DNA of 64,000 nucleotides from an uncultured Burkholderiales bacterium (GCA_951812315.1 CATOSA010000019.1:1-64000); one strand, 5' to 3'; shown: positions 39,969-50,432, numbered from the stretch's first letter. Notes: generated by a model from the sequence alone, not told the origin. Program-made: numbers and translations.

Positions 39969-40694
39969 TCAAGTGATGACGACGCTTGTACAGCCGGCCG
40001 GATTGCATTCGAGGTAGGAGCCCTGTTCGTACCAATCGGCAAGTACGATCCGCTCGCAAATATGGCCGTCGACATTATGTTCGTGCGTCGCTGGCCTGTG
40101 GGTGTGGCCATGAATCAGGCGCGGGTAGTCGTGTTCGCGCAGTGCCGACTCGACCGCCGCAGGTGATACGTCCATGATCGACATCGATTTGATTTTCTTT
40201 GCATGTTCGCTTTCGCTAAGTGCTGATTCGGCAAATTGCTTGCGTTCGGCAAGCGGCTTGGCCAGAAAATCAAGTTGCCAGGCGGGATCTCTGACTTTCT
40301 TGCGGAAGCGGAGATACTCGACATCATCAATACACATGCTATCGCCATGCATCAGCAGGGTGCGGATACAGTACAGATCAACAACAGTCGGGTCTGGCAA
40401 TAATTTCAACCCGGCTTCTGCAGCAAACTGGGCGCCGACGAGGAAATCGCGGTTGCCGTGCATGAAATAAACACGCGTACCACCATTGCCAAGTTCGTGT
40501 AGTGCTTGTGCCACTTGCGCTGACATCGGTTCGGTCAACTCGTCGTCCCCGACCCAGTATTCGAAAAGATCGCCGAGTATGTAGAGTTGCTCTGCCTTAC
40601 CCGCGGTATCACGCAGGAACGTCAGGAAAGTTTCGGTGCAATCAGGCCGCTGCGGCGACAGATGGAGGTCGGATATGAAAAAGCTCGCTGCCAA
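39969..40694 (-). CDS. lpxH: UDP-2,3-diacylglucosamine diphosphatase
   Basis: 241 residues of a calcineurin-like metallophosphatase acting in lipid A synthesis, yielding lipid X and UMP. The metal ligands are in FISDLHLSP, GDLFEYWVGDD, HGNRDF, HGD and HGHTHRP, in the usual order. The start appears to be the TTG at 40694 (encoding MAASFFISD). It ends convergently with metZ. The two cyclophilin genes lie upstream on the same strand, and the order ppiA-ppiB-lpxH is common in betaproteobacteria. Confidence 0.95.
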   Translation of the reverse strand: MAASFFISDLHLSPQRPDCTETFLTFLRDTAGKAEQLYILGDLFEYWVGDDELTEPMSAQVAQALHELGNGGTRVYFMHGNRDFLVGAQFAAEAGLKLLPDPTVVDLYCIRTLLMHGDSMCIDDVEYLRFRKKVRDPAWQLDFLAKPLAERKQFAESALSESEHAKKIKSMSIMDVSPAAVESALREHDYPRLIHGHTHRPATHEHNVDGHICERIVLADWYEQGSYLECNPAGCTSVVIT

Positions 40695-40751
40695 CTTGAT
40701 CGCTTCCCTGGGTAATGCGGGGCTGGCCTCGCGACCAGCCGGGTGCCTAGC

Positions 40752-41252
40752 TCAAATACGCTCTGCGCTGGTGATGACAACGTCCTCCTGCGGAACGTCG
40801 TCGTGAAAGCCGCTTTTACCTGTTCCGACTTTTTTGATCTGGTCTACAACATCGCGACCTTCGACAACTTCTCCGAACACGCAGTAACCATAGCCTTGCG
40901 GCGATTCAGCGGTGAAGTTCAGGAAATCATTGTTCGCAACGTTGATAAAGAATTGCGCGGTGGCCGAGTGCACGTCAGCGGTTCGCGCCATTGCGACCGT
41001 ATAGGCTGAATTCTTCAAGCCGTTGGCCGCCTCGTTCTTGATAGGCTCGCGGGTCGGTTTCTCTTTCATGCCAGGCTCGAAGCCACCGCCCTGAATCATG
41101 AATCCGTCGATGACACGATGAAGTACCGTGCCGCTGTAGTGACCGGAATCGACATACTCCAGGAAATTTGCCGTCGTGGCTGGTGCTTTTTCCTCATTCA
41201 TTTCCAGAACAACATCGCCGAAAGATGTCGTGAGTTTGACGCGCGTACTCAT
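40752..41252 (-). CDS. ppiB: Cytoplasmic peptidyl-prolyl cis-trans isomerase (cyclophilin B)
   Basis: 166 residues without a signal peptide. The cyclophilin active site is visible as [31 protein letters not shown] and [10 protein letters not shown]. It overlaps the preceding cyclophilin gene by 4 nt (ATGA), so the two are translationally coupled. Confidence 0.96.
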   Translation of the reverse strand: MSTRVKLTTSFGDVVLEMNEEKAPATTANFLEYVDSGHYSGTVLHRVIDGFMIQGGGFEPGMKEKPTREPIKNEAANGLKNSAYTVAMARTADVHSATAQFFINVANNDFLNFTAESPQGYGYCVFGEVVEGRDVVDQIKKVGTGKSGFHDDVPQEDVVITSAERI

Positions 41253-41821
41253 TTGGCTCCTCCAAGAATTTTTGCTTGATTTATGATGACCATATTGACG
41301 GGAACATCCTTGGGGAACGGACCTCCATGGCCCGTCGGAGAAGTCGCGATCCGGTTAACGAGATCCATTCCTTCAGTAACTTTGCCGAATACGGCGTATC
41401 CGTATCCGCGCGGCGAGGGTGAACGGAAGTTCAGGAATGCATTGTTGGCGACGTTGATAAAGAACTGGGCGGTAGCCGAATGCGGGTCACCCGTGCGCGC
41501 CATCGCAACTGTTCCAATGTCATTAGTCAAGCCGTTGTCCGCTTCGTTTGTTATCGGATCGTTGGTTTGCTTTCGCTCGTACTCAGGGGTGAAGCCGCCG
41601 CCCTGGACCATGAAGCCGGCAATGACCCGGTGGAAGATCGTGCCGTCGTAGTAACCGGACTTTACGTATCCGAGAAAGTTGTCCACCGTCTTTGGAGCCT
41701 TATCCGGATACAGTTCGATGACGATCTTTCCCTGGTTGGTCGTGAGTTCTACAGCCGGATTGGCAGCGTGCGCACTGACACAGAAGATGAGCGTGCACAG
41801 CGAAAACAGCAATTGCTTCAT
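41249..41821 (-). CDS. ppiA: Periplasmic peptidyl-prolyl cis-trans isomerase (cyclophilin A)
   Basis: 190 residues with a typical signal peptide ([19 protein letters not shown]) and the cyclophilin fold: [31 protein letters not shown] and [10 protein letters not shown]. The signal peptide marks it as the periplasmic paralog of ppiB, to which it is coupled. A GGGAG ribosome site precedes the ATG. Confidence 0.95.
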   Translation of the reverse strand: MKQLLFSLCTLIFCVSAHAANPAVELTTNQGKIVIELYPDKAPKTVDNFLGYVKSGYYDGTIFHRVIAGFMVQGGGFTPEYERKQTNDPITNEADNGLTNDIGTVAMARTGDPHSATAQFFINVANNAFLNFRSPSPRGYGYAVFGKVTEGMDLVNRIATSPTGHGGPFPKDVPVNMVIINQAKILGGAK

Positions 41822-41959
41822 TCGAGTCTCCCTAAGACTTTTGTGGATCGGGTATGTAAACAGCGGTGTACGGCAGTCGCCGCCACATTACAAATCTTTC
41901 TGATGAAAACGGGTTTGCGCGAGGATACATATCGCGGACGATGCCCGGGAATCTAGATT

Positions 41960-43207
41960 CTACGCTGCACCTTCGTACAATATCTTCCAGCGGTTGTTCT
42001 CGCGGGTCCAGTACTGGCGTTTGTGCATCCTGTTTTTGTAGTTGTTACTGGCGTAATCCTGGGAGAACGTAACAACAGCCAGCGGCGCGTCGCCTGGATA
42101 GAGAATAACCGAGATATCCGAAATCCCGACCTTGATCCAGGACTTTGCTGCATTGATACGGCGTTTGTGTGCCGACCATTGGTTGAGAGTTTTGCCGCCA
42201 CCCGAGAATCGAGCCGAATAGTGTTGCAGGTAGACGCTTGTATCGCGACTTTCCCAATCGAGCCGCCAGCGTTCCATTTGACTGGTGATCTCTCGGCGGG
42301 CCGATTGAACATCTTCAGGGTGTGCCCACTGGATATGGTCAGCGATTACGACGGGCGTCGATCCGGGCTGTACGAATCTTTCAAGCGCGACGAAATCATC
42401 ATTCGACAGAACGACGCAGCCATCGCTTGCGCGCGGCGGCCGACTGTACGTATCGAAAGGGGTGCCGTGTAACCAGATGCCGTACCCGTCTCGGCCGCGC
42501 AATCGATCCCACTCGTTCGGATAATTGATGGGGAACGCGCCGCTGCCATAAAAGTCCGTGAGTGTTTTTGGCGTCATCTTGCTGGTCACGTGGTAGACGC
42601 CAAGTGGCGTACGTTTGTCACCTTCGCGAATCTTGTCTGCACCGTTTTTTCCGACAGACATGTAGTAGTCGGCAACATAGCGCAACCCGTCGCGAGTGTT
42701 TTCAAACACAAACAGGGTGGACTTCGACGCGTCGAGTACCAGTGCGTGTTTCTGGGTTCGTGGAAGTTCGAGCACGTACTTCGGAACGAGATCGGTACTC
42801 GGTTGGAACGCATAGCGGGCAAGCCGGGCGCGTGCTTCGGCACGCAGGTCGGTCGCAGTGCTTTCGCTCGGCACACCCGCGCCCACGGTGTCGATCGGGC
42901 GGCTGCGGGCAAGCAGAAGATCGCCCTTTACGAGTTGGGCGAGTCTAAAGTTGGGACTCGTGGACAATACTGATTCGATCTTCTCCAACGCTGAGCTGAC
43001 GCGGTTTTCGCCGACTTCGATCAACGCTTTTACCAACAACTCCTCCGGAGCCGAGAAATGCCGTGTCACTGACTGGGGGCTCGGAAGGAAGTCAATTGCC
43101 CACGCGTAGGATGAAGCAGCGAGTACGATTGCGGCAATCGCTTGCAGTGGGGACTGATGCGAGCCGCCCTGATTACGAGCCCGCAGGGCTCGAGGGAAGG
43201 CCCTCAT
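41960..43207 (-). CDS. L,D-transpeptidase (YkuD) with C-terminal NTF2-like domain
   Basis: 415 residues. A signal/anchor segment (AIAAIVLAASSYAWA) precedes an N-terminal helical region, then the YkuD catalytic domain ending in WLHGTPF...ASDGCVVLSNDD, which holds the conserved His and the catalytic Cys. The last 110 residues form a separate domain (W..DW..RDTSVYLQHYS) that also ends the adjacent TPR protein. Such enzymes cross-link peptidoglycan or attach proteins to it. The start at 43207 lies 5 nt after the TPR gene's stop; the open frame runs 10 codons further upstream into it. Confidence 0.9.
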   Translation of the reverse strand: MRAFPRALRARNQGGSHQSPLQAIAAIVLAASSYAWAIDFLPSPQSVTRHFSAPEELLVKALIEVGENRVSSALEKIESVLSTSPNFRLAQLVKGDLLLARSRPIDTVGAGVPSESTATDLRAEARARLARYAFQPSTDLVPKYVLELPRTQKHALVLDASKSTLFVFENTRDGLRYVADYYMSVGKNGADKIREGDKRTPLGVYHVTSKMTPKTLTDFYGSGAFPINYPNEWDRLRGRDGYGIWLHGTPFDTYSRPPRASDGCVVLSNDDFVALERFVQPGSTPVVIADHIQWAHPEDVQSARREITSQMERWRLDWESRDTSVYLQHYSARFSGGGKTLNQWSAHKRRINAAKSWIKVGISDISVILYPGDAPLAVVTFSQDYASNNYKNRMHKRQYWTRENNRWKILYEGAA

Positions 43208-43211
43208 CAGA

Positions 43212-44198
43212 TTAATTTGAGAAGCGTTCCTTAACAATCAGCCAGCCTTCGTTTGACTTCACCATATTCAAGGTCTTGCGCCCGACCGAATCGAGTGTAT
43301 TGGATTTGTAATGCTGCTGGAAGGTGACGGTCGCCTTGTTATTGCCGCTAAATGAAACTTTCGAATCGGAAATTGTGATGCGTATGAATTCCGGCCGGGT
43401 CAGGCGTGCGTCACGTGTGCTTTCCCATTGTCTACGGGTTTGGCTCCCAGCGGGGTCAAATTTCGGCGAATAGTGAGATAGGTATCTGGATGTGTCTTGT
43501 TTTGACCATGCTCTCGCCCAGCTGTTGACGGCGTCAATAACGTCGTCGGATTGGTCTGCTGTTTGCGCAACAGTTGCGGCAGGCGTTGTTTCAGCTGGTC
43601 TTGCTGCCGGTGGGGCCGGGGTGGGAGCAGGTTCGGGTGTGGCTCGCGCCGTAACGGTCTGGGCGGGCTCGGAAGCGAGCGTGTCAGCTCCGCCGAACAA
43701 TTCGCGTATCAAAGCCAGTTTTGTCTGGGCCGTCTGGTTGCTGCGGTCCAGGCTGAGCGCTTTGTCGTAGGCTTCACTTGCCATCTTGGCATATACGTCT
43801 CCAAGATTATCGTGCGCAACGGCATAACTTGGATGGGTGCGAATTGCCATTTCCAGGGATTCCTGTGCCCGGTCATAATTCCCCTGCGCAGCGTAGAGAA
43901 CCGCCAGGTTGTTGTACGGTTCCGGCAATTCGGGATAATCACGGGTTAGTAAGATAAACACCTGAATGGCTGCCTCGGTCTTGTTCTGCTCGGTAAGAAT
44001 AAGCCCTTTGAGGAAGCGTGCACGAGCGTCTTGCGGATTTGAGGCGATCGCGGCATCGACCTTTTTCAGAGCGGCCGCATTATTGCCCTGACCGAGCAAT
44101 CGGCTCGCATCCTCATAGTCGTCGGCCAACGCAGGCGACAATATACCGAGGAACAGAACCATTACTACGACAGGGATTGAATGTTGTCGTATTTTCAT
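43212..44198 (-). CDS. Secreted TPR protein with C-terminal NTF2-like domain
   Basis: 328 residues: a signal peptide (MKIRQHSIPVVVMVLFLGILSPALA), about four TPR repeats (27-170), a Pro/Ala linker, and a C-terminal domain from W..AWSKQDTSRYLSHYSPKF to the end, homologous to the tail of the L,D-transpeptidase encoded next. The pair is almost certainly cotranscribed. A role as partner or scaffold for the transpeptidase is likely but inferred. A possible -10 (TATAAC at 44202-44207, minus strand) sits only a few bases before the ATG, so the leader may be very short. Confidence 0.85.
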   Translation of the reverse strand: MKIRQHSIPVVVMVLFLGILSPALADDYEDASRLLGQGNNAAALKKVDAAIASNPQDARARFLKGLILTEQNKTEAAIQVFILLTRDYPELPEPYNNLAVLYAAQGNYDRAQESLEMAIRTHPSYAVAHDNLGDVYAKMASEAYDKALSLDRSNQTAQTKLALIRELFGGADTLASEPAQTVTARATPEPAPTPAPPAARPAETTPAATVAQTADQSDDVIDAVNSWARAWSKQDTSRYLSHYSPKFDPAGSQTRRQWESTRDARLTRPEFIRITISDSKVSFSGNNKATVTFQQHYKSNTLDSVGRKTLNMVKSNEGWLIVKERFSN

Positions 44199-44417
44199 CT
44201 GTTATACTTCGCGTGAAATAAGGCCGCTAGGTTGTTGTAAATAATGGCAGATTCTACCAAGAACATAGCCTTGGCGACAATCGCAATTATCAGGCCTGCA
44301 TGTGCAATTCACATACCTTCACGTCCGTGGAAATGGCGCCCTTTCCAGTGCCAATTCGCAGCGAGCTATTCTCCCATCGTTACAGCCAAATCAACCTGAG
44401 TCCGTAAAGTGCCTAGC

Positions 44418-45791
44418 ATGCTGACAATCTACAACTCACTCACACGTACCAAGCAACGCTTCGTTGCGCTTCGACCAGGCAAGGTTGGCATGTACGTGTG
44501 CGGCATGACGGTATACGACTTTTGCCATTTAGGCCATGCACGCGTACTGGTGGTGTTCGACATAGTCAGCCGCTGGCTCGCGACAAGTGGCTATGAGGTC
44601 ATTTACGTACGAAATATCACCGACATCGACGACAAGATCATCAAGCGGGCGCTTGAAAATGGCGAACCGTTTGAGCAGCTCACAGCGCGCTTTATAGCGG
44701 CAATGCATGAAGATTCTGCATCGCTGGGTGTGCGCAGGCCTGATCTTGAGCCGCGCGCCACTGCGACCATCCCCGAAATGCTGAAACTGATAGCGACCCT
44801 GATTCAAAAGGAGATTGCCTATCCGGCTGATAACGGCGATGTCTACTACTCGGTGCGCAAATTTGATGGATACGGCAAATTGTCCGGGAAATCTCTGGAG
44901 CAACTCAGAGCGGGTGCGAGAGTTGACGTCGATCCGAACAAGCGCGAGCCGCTTGATTTCGTGCTCTGGAAAGCGGCCAAGGAAGGTGAACCGTCCTGGG
45001 ATTCTCCGTGGGGTAAGGGGCGCCCGGGTTGGCACATCGAATGTTCAGCGATGAGTGAGCGCTATCTCGGTACCCAGTTCGACATTCACGGCGGTGGCCA
45101 GGATTTGCAATTTCCTCACCATGAAAACGAGATCGCACAGTCAGAAGGTGCGCACGGCCACACGTTCGTAAACTACTGGATGCACAATGGATTTGTCCGC
45201 GTAGATGACGAAAAAATGTCCAAATCATTGGGCAATTTCTTCACCGTGCGTGAGATATTGCGTCAGTACGATGCCGAAGTCGTTCGATTTTTCATCATAC
45301 GCGCACACTACCGGAGCCCTCTGAATTATTCTGATCATCACCTTGACGACGCCAGGCAAGGCCTCACGCGTCTTTACACCTCACTCAAGGGGTTTGGCGT
45401 CGCCAGCGAGGAATATGAGATTGATTGGGACGGCGAGTATGCAAAGCGCTTCCGCGCGGCAATGGATGACGATTTCAACACGCCGGAAGCTGTTGCCGTG
45501 TTATTTGAACTCGCCAATGAAACGAATCGCTCCGGATCTGCGGACCTCGCCCGGTTGCTACAAGCACTTGGTGGCGTTCTTGGGTTGCTGGAGCGTGATC
45601 CAGTCGAGTTTCTGCAATCCGGCGACGGGTCGGATCTATCTGCAGAGCAGATCGAGGCCAGAATCGAGGCACGGAGAACAGCGCGGGAGAACAGGGATTT
45701 CGCCGAGGCTGACCGCGTTCGCGACGAGCTTTTGTCGATGGGGGTTGTACTGGAAGACACCTCGGACGGCACAACCTGGCGCAGAAACTAG
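44418..45791 (+). CDS. cysS: Cysteinyl-tRNA synthetase
   Basis: 457 residues, class I synthetase charging tRNA-Cys. Zinc Cys in [10 protein letters not shown], the HIGH-type CHLGHAR, WHIECS and [15 protein letters not shown] zinc ligands, and KMSKS ([10 protein letters not shown]) are all present. The ATG at 44418 gives the usual start MLTIYN; a GTG three codons upstream is in frame. It is divergent from the TPR gene and convergent with dnaJ, whose stop lies 24 bp away. Confidence 0.97.
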   Translation: MLTIYNSLTRTKQRFVALRPGKVGMYVCGMTVYDFCHLGHARVLVVFDIVSRWLATSGYEVIYVRNITDIDDKIIKRALENGEPFEQLTARFIAAMHEDSASLGVRRPDLEPRATATIPEMLKLIATLIQKEIAYPADNGDVYYSVRKFDGYGKLSGKSLEQLRAGARVDVDPNKREPLDFVLWKAAKEGEPSWDSPWGKGRPGWHIECSAMSERYLGTQFDIHGGGQDLQFPHHENEIAQSEGAHGHTFVNYWMHNGFVRVDDEKMSKSLGNFFTVREILRQYDAEVVRFFIIRAHYRSPLNYSDHHLDDARQGLTRLYTSLKGFGVASEEYEIDWDGEYAKRFRAAMDDDFNTPEAVAVLFELANETNRSGSADLARLLQALGGVLGLLERDPVEFLQSGDGSDLSAEQIEARIEARRTARENRDFAEADRVRDELLSMGVVLEDTSDGTTWRRN

Positions 45792-45815
45792 TCCGGAGAT
45801 AGTTCTGACCGACTG

Positions 45816-46925
45816 CTAGGTCTCAAAGAAGTCTTTTACCTTGTTCATCCAGGATTTGGCACGAGGGTTGTGTTGCGACGCATCGCTCTGGTTGATTTCC
45901 TCGAACTCGGCCAGTAGTTCTTTCTGACGAGCGGTAAGTTTGACTGGCGTTTCAACCAGCACGTGCACCATCAGGTCACCGTGGGTGGTGCTGCGCACCC
46001 CTTTGATGCCTTTTCCACGTAACCGAAACACTTTGCCCGATTGCGTCTCTGCGGGGATTTTGATCTTTGCGTAACCATCAAGTGTCGGTATCTCGATATC
46101 GCTGCCGAGTGCCGCCTTGGTAAAGCTGATCGGCATTTCACAGTGAAGGTGATTACCGTCCCTGGTAAAGACTTCGTGGGTGCCGACATGAATCACCACA
46201 TACAAATCGCCAGCCGGCCCGCCATTGACGCCAGCTTCACCTTCCCCTGAAAGGCGTATGCGGTCGCCTTCGTCAACGCCAGGTGGAATTTTTACCGAGA
46301 GTGTTTTCTGCTTCTTGATTCGCCCGTGGCCGCTACAGGTCGCGCACGGATTGTCTACTACCTTGCCGCCGCCATGACATTTCGGGCACGTCTGCTGTAT
46401 TGAGAAAAACCCCTGGGTCATGCGTACCTGGCCATGACCGCCACATGTCGGGCAGGAAACGGGCTCCGTCCCGGGCTTCTCGCCCGACCCGCTACAGGTT
46501 GTGCATTCATCCATGGTCGGAATGCGCACTCTTGTCTCGGTACCGCGGGCCGCGTCTTCGAGAGAAATTTCAAGGTTGTATCGCAGGTCGGCGCCGCGAT
46601 ACACGTTGGATCGGCCGCGCCCGCTGGCCCCTCCGCCGCCGAAAATGTCGCCAAACGCATCGGCGAATCCAGCTGCGCCGCCGCCCATTGCAGCCGCCTG
46701 ATCTACACCCGCATGTCCGTACTGGTCGTAGGCGCCCCGTTTCTCCGGATCGGAGATAATCTCGTAGGCTTCCTTAGCCTCCTTGAACTGTTCTTCCGAT
46801 CTGGCATTGTCCGGATTTCGATCCGGATGGTACTTCATCGCCAGCTTGCGATAGGCTTTCTTGATTTCGTCGTTGGAGGCGTCTCGATTTACGCCAAGAA
46901 CTTCATAGTAGTCGCGTTTGGCCAT
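45816..46925 (-). CDS. dnaJ: Chaperone DnaJ (Hsp40)
   Basis: 369 residues: J domain with the HPD tripeptide ([11 protein letters not shown]), a Gly/Phe-rich stretch, four CxxCxGxG-type zinc repeats ([32 protein letters not shown]) and the substrate-binding C-terminal domains. It stimulates DnaK ATPase and delivers substrates. The ATG at 46925 starts [12 protein letters not shown]; the open frame extends 13 codons upstream into an intergenic hairpin. Third gene of the grpE-dnaK-dnaJ unit. Confidence 0.98.
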   Translation of the reverse strand: MAKRDYYEVLGVNRDASNDEIKKAYRKLAMKYHPDRNPDNARSEEQFKEAKEAYEIISDPEKRGAYDQYGHAGVDQAAAMGGGAAGFADAFGDIFGGGGASGRGRSNVYRGADLRYNLEISLEDAARGTETRVRIPTMDECTTCSGSGEKPGTEPVSCPTCGGHGQVRMTQGFFSIQQTCPKCHGGGKVVDNPCATCSGHGRIKKQKTLSVKIPPGVDEGDRIRLSGEGEAGVNGGPAGDLYVVIHVGTHEVFTRDGNHLHCEMPISFTKAALGSDIEIPTLDGYAKIKIPAETQSGKVFRLRGKGIKGVRSTTHGDLMVHVLVETPVKLTARQKELLAEFEEINQSDASQHNPRAKSWMNKVKDFFET

Positions 46926-46956
46926 ATTCCGGGCATGAGATGTGGCAGACGCAAAC

Positions 46957-47002
46957 GGCACCATTGGCGGACAGGCTGGTAGTGCCTGCCGTCAATGGCG
47001 CC
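46957..47002 (-). other. Long hairpin between dnaK and dnaJ
   Basis: A 19-bp stem with two mismatches and one bulge pairs GGCACCATTGGCGG-A-CAGGC with GCCTG-CCGTCAATGGCGCC around a 7-base loop. It occupies most of the 115-bp gap and has no U-run. It could slow or partly stop transcription, or act as an RNA processing site setting the DnaK:DnaJ ratio. Confidence 0.65.
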
Positions 47003-47040
47003 GAGTACATCTGACCGATTACAAAGAAAGGTGCGTTAGG

Positions 47041-48990
47041 TCAGGCTGACTTCTTGTTGTCGTTCACTTCCTCGAATTCAGCGTCAACGACATTGCCGTC
47101 ATCTTCCGGCGCTTGTTGTCCGCCATTACCATCGGCAGCCGAATCTGCGCCTTGGGACGCTTGCTGTGCCTGTGCCTGCGCATTTATTTGCTCCGCAAGT
47201 TTCTGTGAAGCGGCAGCCAGCGCCTGGGATTTGGCCTGAATGTCGTCCTTGTCATTGCCCTTGATCGCTTCTTCGGCGTCTGATAATGCTTGTTCAATCT
47301 TGCCTTTCTCTTCGGCGTCGAGTTTCTCGCCGTATTCGCCCAGCGACTTCCTGACGCTGTGCACAAGGGCATCGCATTCATTGCGCGCGTCGACCATTTC
47401 TCGAGCTTTGCGATCGTCGTCCGCGTGCGCCTCAGCGTCCTTGACCATGGCTTCAATCTCGTCCTCGGCCAGGCCAGAGTTGGCCTTGATCGTAATCTTG
47501 TTTTCCTTGCCGGTGGCCTTGTCCTTCGCCGATACATGCAAAATGCCATTCGAATCGATATCGAACGTCACTTCAATTTGCGGCATTCCACGTGGCGCGG
47601 GTGGGATGTCGGTCAGATTGAACTGGCCCAGCGACTTGTTGTCGCTCGTCATCTCGCGCTCTCCTTGCAGCACATGGATCGTGACCGCGGTTTGTGTATC
47701 TTCGGCCGTGGAGAACACCTGTTGTGCCTTGGTAGGGATGGTGGTGTTTTTCTGGATGAGTTTCGTCATCACGCCACCAAGCGTTTCAATTCCAAGCGAC
47801 AGCGGGGTTACGTCCAGCAGCAGAACGTCTTTCACGTCGCCCTGCAGAACACCTGCCTGGATGGTCGCGCCAACTGCAACGGCTTCGTCAGGATTGACGT
47901 CCTTACGAGGTTCTTTGCCGAAAAACTCCTTCACGACTTCCTGCACCTTGGGCATGCGCGTCATGCCGCCGACCAGAATCACGTCGTCGATATCAGAGAC
48001 TTTAATGCCGGCATCCTTGACCGCGGTGCGGCACGGGTCGATGGTTTTGTTCACCAGATCCTCGACCAGGCTCTCCAGCTTGGCACGTGTAATTTTCACT
48101 GCCAGATGTTTTGGCCCCGAAGCGTCAGCTGTGACGTACGGCAAGTTGACTTCGGTCTGCTGGCTGGAAGACAGTTCGATCTTGGCTTTTTCGGCCGCTT
48201 CCTTGAGGCGTTGCAACGCAAGTATGTCGCTGCGCAGATCAATACCTTGTTCTTTCTTGAATTCGTCAGCGAGATACTCGATCAGGCGCTGGTCGAAATC
48301 TTCACCACCGAGGAAGGTGTCACCGTTGGTGGACAGCACTTCGAACTGGTGCTCGCCATCGACTTCGGCGATCTCGATGATCGAGATATCGAACGTTCCG
48401 CCACCGAGGTCATAGACTGCGATTTTGCGATCACCCTGTTTCTTGTCCATGCCGAATGCCAGCGCCGCGGCGGTCGGCTCGTTGATGATGCGCTTGACCT
48501 CCAGGCCCGCAATGCGACCGGCATCTTTGGTTGCCTGTCGTTGGGAGTCGTTGAAGTAGGCGGGCACAGTGATGACCGCCTCGGTGACTGGCTCGCCAAG
48601 GTAATCTTCTGCGGTCTTTTTCATTTTCATGAGCACTTGCGCGGAAATTTCCGGCGGTGCGCTTTGTTTGCCTCGAACCTCGAGCCATGCGTCTCCATTC
48701 TTGGCACCAACGATGGTGAATGGGGAGTGTTCCACGGCTTTCTGGACTTCGGCGTCCTTGAAGCGGCGGCCGATCAGTCGTTTCACTGCATAGAGCGTGT
48801 TCTTTGGATTGGTGACGACCTGGCGTTTTGCAGGTACCCCGACCAGCACTTCGCTATCGTCGGCATAAGCGACGATTGAAGGTGTCGTGCGTGCACCCTC
48901 TGCATTCTCGATTACTTTAGCCTGGCCGCTTTCCATGATCGCGACGCAGGAGTTCGTTGTGCCGAGGTCAATTCCGATAATTTTTCCCAT
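47041..48990 (-). CDS. dnaK: Chaperone DnaK (Hsp70)
   Basis: 649 residues. The ATPase domain carries [26 protein letters not shown] and [14 protein letters not shown]; the substrate domain and a Gln/Ala-rich C-terminal tail ending in an acidic segment and KKSA follow. Length and order are normal for Hsp70. AAGGAAAGATC precedes the ATG. It lies 70 bp after grpE and is presumably transcribed from the sigma-32 promoter upstream of that gene. A long open frame on the opposite strand is a codon-bias shadow. Confidence 0.99.
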   Translation of the reverse strand: MGKIIGIDLGTTNSCVAIMESGQAKVIENAEGARTTPSIVAYADDSEVLVGVPAKRQVVTNPKNTLYAVKRLIGRRFKDAEVQKAVEHSPFTIVGAKNGDAWLEVRGKQSAPPEISAQVLMKMKKTAEDYLGEPVTEAVITVPAYFNDSQRQATKDAGRIAGLEVKRIINEPTAAALAFGMDKKQGDRKIAVYDLGGGTFDISIIEIAEVDGEHQFEVLSTNGDTFLGGEDFDQRLIEYLADEFKKEQGIDLRSDILALQRLKEAAEKAKIELSSSQQTEVNLPYVTADASGPKHLAVKITRAKLESLVEDLVNKTIDPCRTAVKDAGIKVSDIDDVILVGGMTRMPKVQEVVKEFFGKEPRKDVNPDEAVAVGATIQAGVLQGDVKDVLLLDVTPLSLGIETLGGVMTKLIQKNTTIPTKAQQVFSTAEDTQTAVTIHVLQGEREMTSDNKSLGQFNLTDIPPAPRGMPQIEVTFDIDSNGILHVSAKDKATGKENKITIKANSGLAEDEIEAMVKDAEAHADDDRKAREMVDARNECDALVHSVRKSLGEYGEKLDAEEKGKIEQALSDAEEAIKGNDKDDIQAKSQALAAASQKLAEQINAQAQAQQASQGADSAADGNGGQQAPEDDGNVVDAEFEEVNDNKKSA

Positions 48991-49060
48991 GATCTTTCCT
49001 TATGATCCTCAATCTAAAATAGTCTAATGATTCGGTACGTTAGGGCGTAAACAGGTATTT

Positions 49061-49624
49061 TCAAGAGTCCTTGGACTTGGCGACGCTAACCAGCGCCGGC
49101 CGAACCAGGCGGTCGTTCAGTTGATAGCCTTTTTGAAACACGCTTACGATGCTGTTGGGCGGCGCGTCGGACTCTACTGTGGTCATCGCCTCATGTTTAT
49201 GGGGGTCCAGGATTTCACCTAATGGGTTGAGTTCCTTGATATTTGCCTTCTCAAATGCACTGATAAGCTGCTTCAGCGTCATTTCGACCCCGTCTTGCAG
49301 GGTTTCCAGTGTGAGCTTGGGGCTTGCAAGAGCTGCCTCAAGGCTGTCGCGCACTGGCAACAACTGCTGCGCGAAGTTTTCAAGCGCATATTTGTGCGCA
49401 TTTGCCACATCGATTTGCGCCCGCTTGCGCATGTTTTCAGTTTCGGCCTTGGCTCTGAGCCAGGCGTCGTGGTGTTCCTTTGCAGCCAGTTCCGCTTGCT
49501 TCAGGAGTTCCTCGATACTCGGCATAATCTCCGGGGTATCGCCGTGATCGCCGCTCTCAGGGGTGGCTGATTCGGTTTGTTCTTCCGGTTCGCTCGCGTC
49601 GGCGGGTCGATCCTGTTCCTGCAT
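49061..49624 (-). CDS. grpE: Nucleotide exchange factor GrpE
   Basis: 187 residues: an acidic, Glu/Pro-rich N terminus, a long helix (ELLKQAELAAKEHHDAWLRAKAE), the conserved MRKRAQIDVANAHKYALENFA block and the beta domain ending GYQLNDRLVRPALVSVAK. It releases ADP from DnaK. AGGAGG lies just before the ATG at 49624. It is first in the chaperone unit. Confidence 0.97.
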   Translation of the reverse strand: MQEQDRPADASEPEEQTESATPESGDHGDTPEIMPSIEELLKQAELAAKEHHDAWLRAKAETENMRKRAQIDVANAHKYALENFAQQLLPVRDSLEAALASPKLTLETLQDGVEMTLKQLISAFEKANIKELNPLGEILDPHKHEAMTTVESDAPPNSIVSVFQKGYQLNDRLVRPALVSVAKSKDS

Positions 49625-49652
49625 GAATTCCTCCTGGTAACTAACCGGGAAG

Positions 49653-49680
49653 TTATGGGGGTCAGTCGGCGGATTTCAAG
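49653..49680 (-). promoter_or_regulatory. Heat-shock (sigma-32) promoter of grpE-dnaK-dnaJ
   Basis: On the minus strand CTTGAAA (49680-49674) is followed after 13 bases by CCCCATAA (49660-49653), a near-perfect match to the RpoH consensus CTTGAAA-N11-16-CCCCATNT. It lies about 30 bp upstream of the grpE ATG. No CIRCE element for HrcA overlaps it. Confidence 0.88.
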
Positions 49681-49828
49681 CACACGTTGTAATCGGTCAG
49701 TGATTATTTGCCAGAATCGGTTTGCCGCGATCGTATACTGTGATGTCTACTGGCTTGCAACGCTCGCAAAGCAGTCGGCGCAGACGACTGCAACTAACTG
49801 AAATAACCACTGAAATGCCGAGATCTGA

Positions 49829-50398
49829 ATGAAACGCTGTTTGTATTTTTTGCTGGGTATCACGTTTTGCGCGGGTGTAGCCCAAGCTGAACCATTGTCA
49901 CGCTTCGGCGCCAGTTACTACTATATTGAGGGCGGATCAGCGTTGGTGCTAATGGCACAAATGGACAAGAAGGGGCCGCTCGGCGTCGATGGTAGAAATC
50001 ATCCGGCCCGCACCAAATGGCACGTGCAGTGGCGTTTTCGCCACAATATGCATGACGGTGTCTGCAAAATGGAGAAAGTCTCGGTGACGATTGGCGTGAA
50101 CTCGGTCAGACCGCGCTGGCGCGGTGAGGCTGAGGGACCAGCCTCATTACGCGAGCGTTGGAAAAGACTCGTCGAGGCAGTCGAGCGCGACGAAGAATTT
50201 CACAAGCAGGAAGCCCTGGACGCTGGAAAAGAAATTGAAAATATATTGAATCTGCTTGAGCCGATGAAGTCCTGCAAGGCGTTGACCGAAGAAGCAAATC
50301 GTATGGCGACGGAAATACGGGGTGCCCACCAGAGCGTAAGCCGCGACTACGATTTGCGAACCGATTACGGGCGCAAGAATGGGGTCAGTCTGATCTGA
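49829..50398 (+). CDS. Secreted protein, DUF922-like
   Basis: 189 residues beginning with a clear signal peptide (MKRCLYFLLGITFCAGVAQA). The mature part has a WHVQWRFR...C...VSVTIGVNSVRPRW block and a later helix EEFHKQEALDAGKEIENIL, followed by a conserved-looking Cys. This layout resembles the DUF922 family of predicted secreted metal-dependent proteases, but the usual HxxxH-type helix shows only one His here, so it may be a diverged or inactive member. It is divergent from grpE and convergent with hemH. Function unknown. Confidence 0.65.
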   Translation: MKRCLYFLLGITFCAGVAQAEPLSRFGASYYYIEGGSALVLMAQMDKKGPLGVDGRNHPARTKWHVQWRFRHNMHDGVCKMEKVSVTIGVNSVRPRWRGEAEGPASLRERWKRLVEAVERDEEFHKQEALDAGKEIENILNLLEPMKSCKALTEEANRMATEIRGAHQSVSRDYDLRTDYGRKNGVSLI

Positions 50399-50432
50399 CA
50401 CAGGCGCGAGCAGGCGCCCGCAAGACGCTGCA

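Noticed and set aside
44291-44310. Possible third copy of the MITE-like end (CCTGCATGTGCAATTCAC)
   Set aside because: Only the first seven bases match; no partner repeat, palindrome or core sequence is nearby.
47240-48879. Open frames of 391 and 529 codons on the plus strand
   Set aside because: Both are antisense to dnaK and arise from its codon usage; the proteins have no recognisable features.
49625-49828. CIRCE operator for HrcA near grpE
   Set aside because: No TTAGCACTC/GAGTGCTAA pair occurs; the site present is a sigma-32 promoter.
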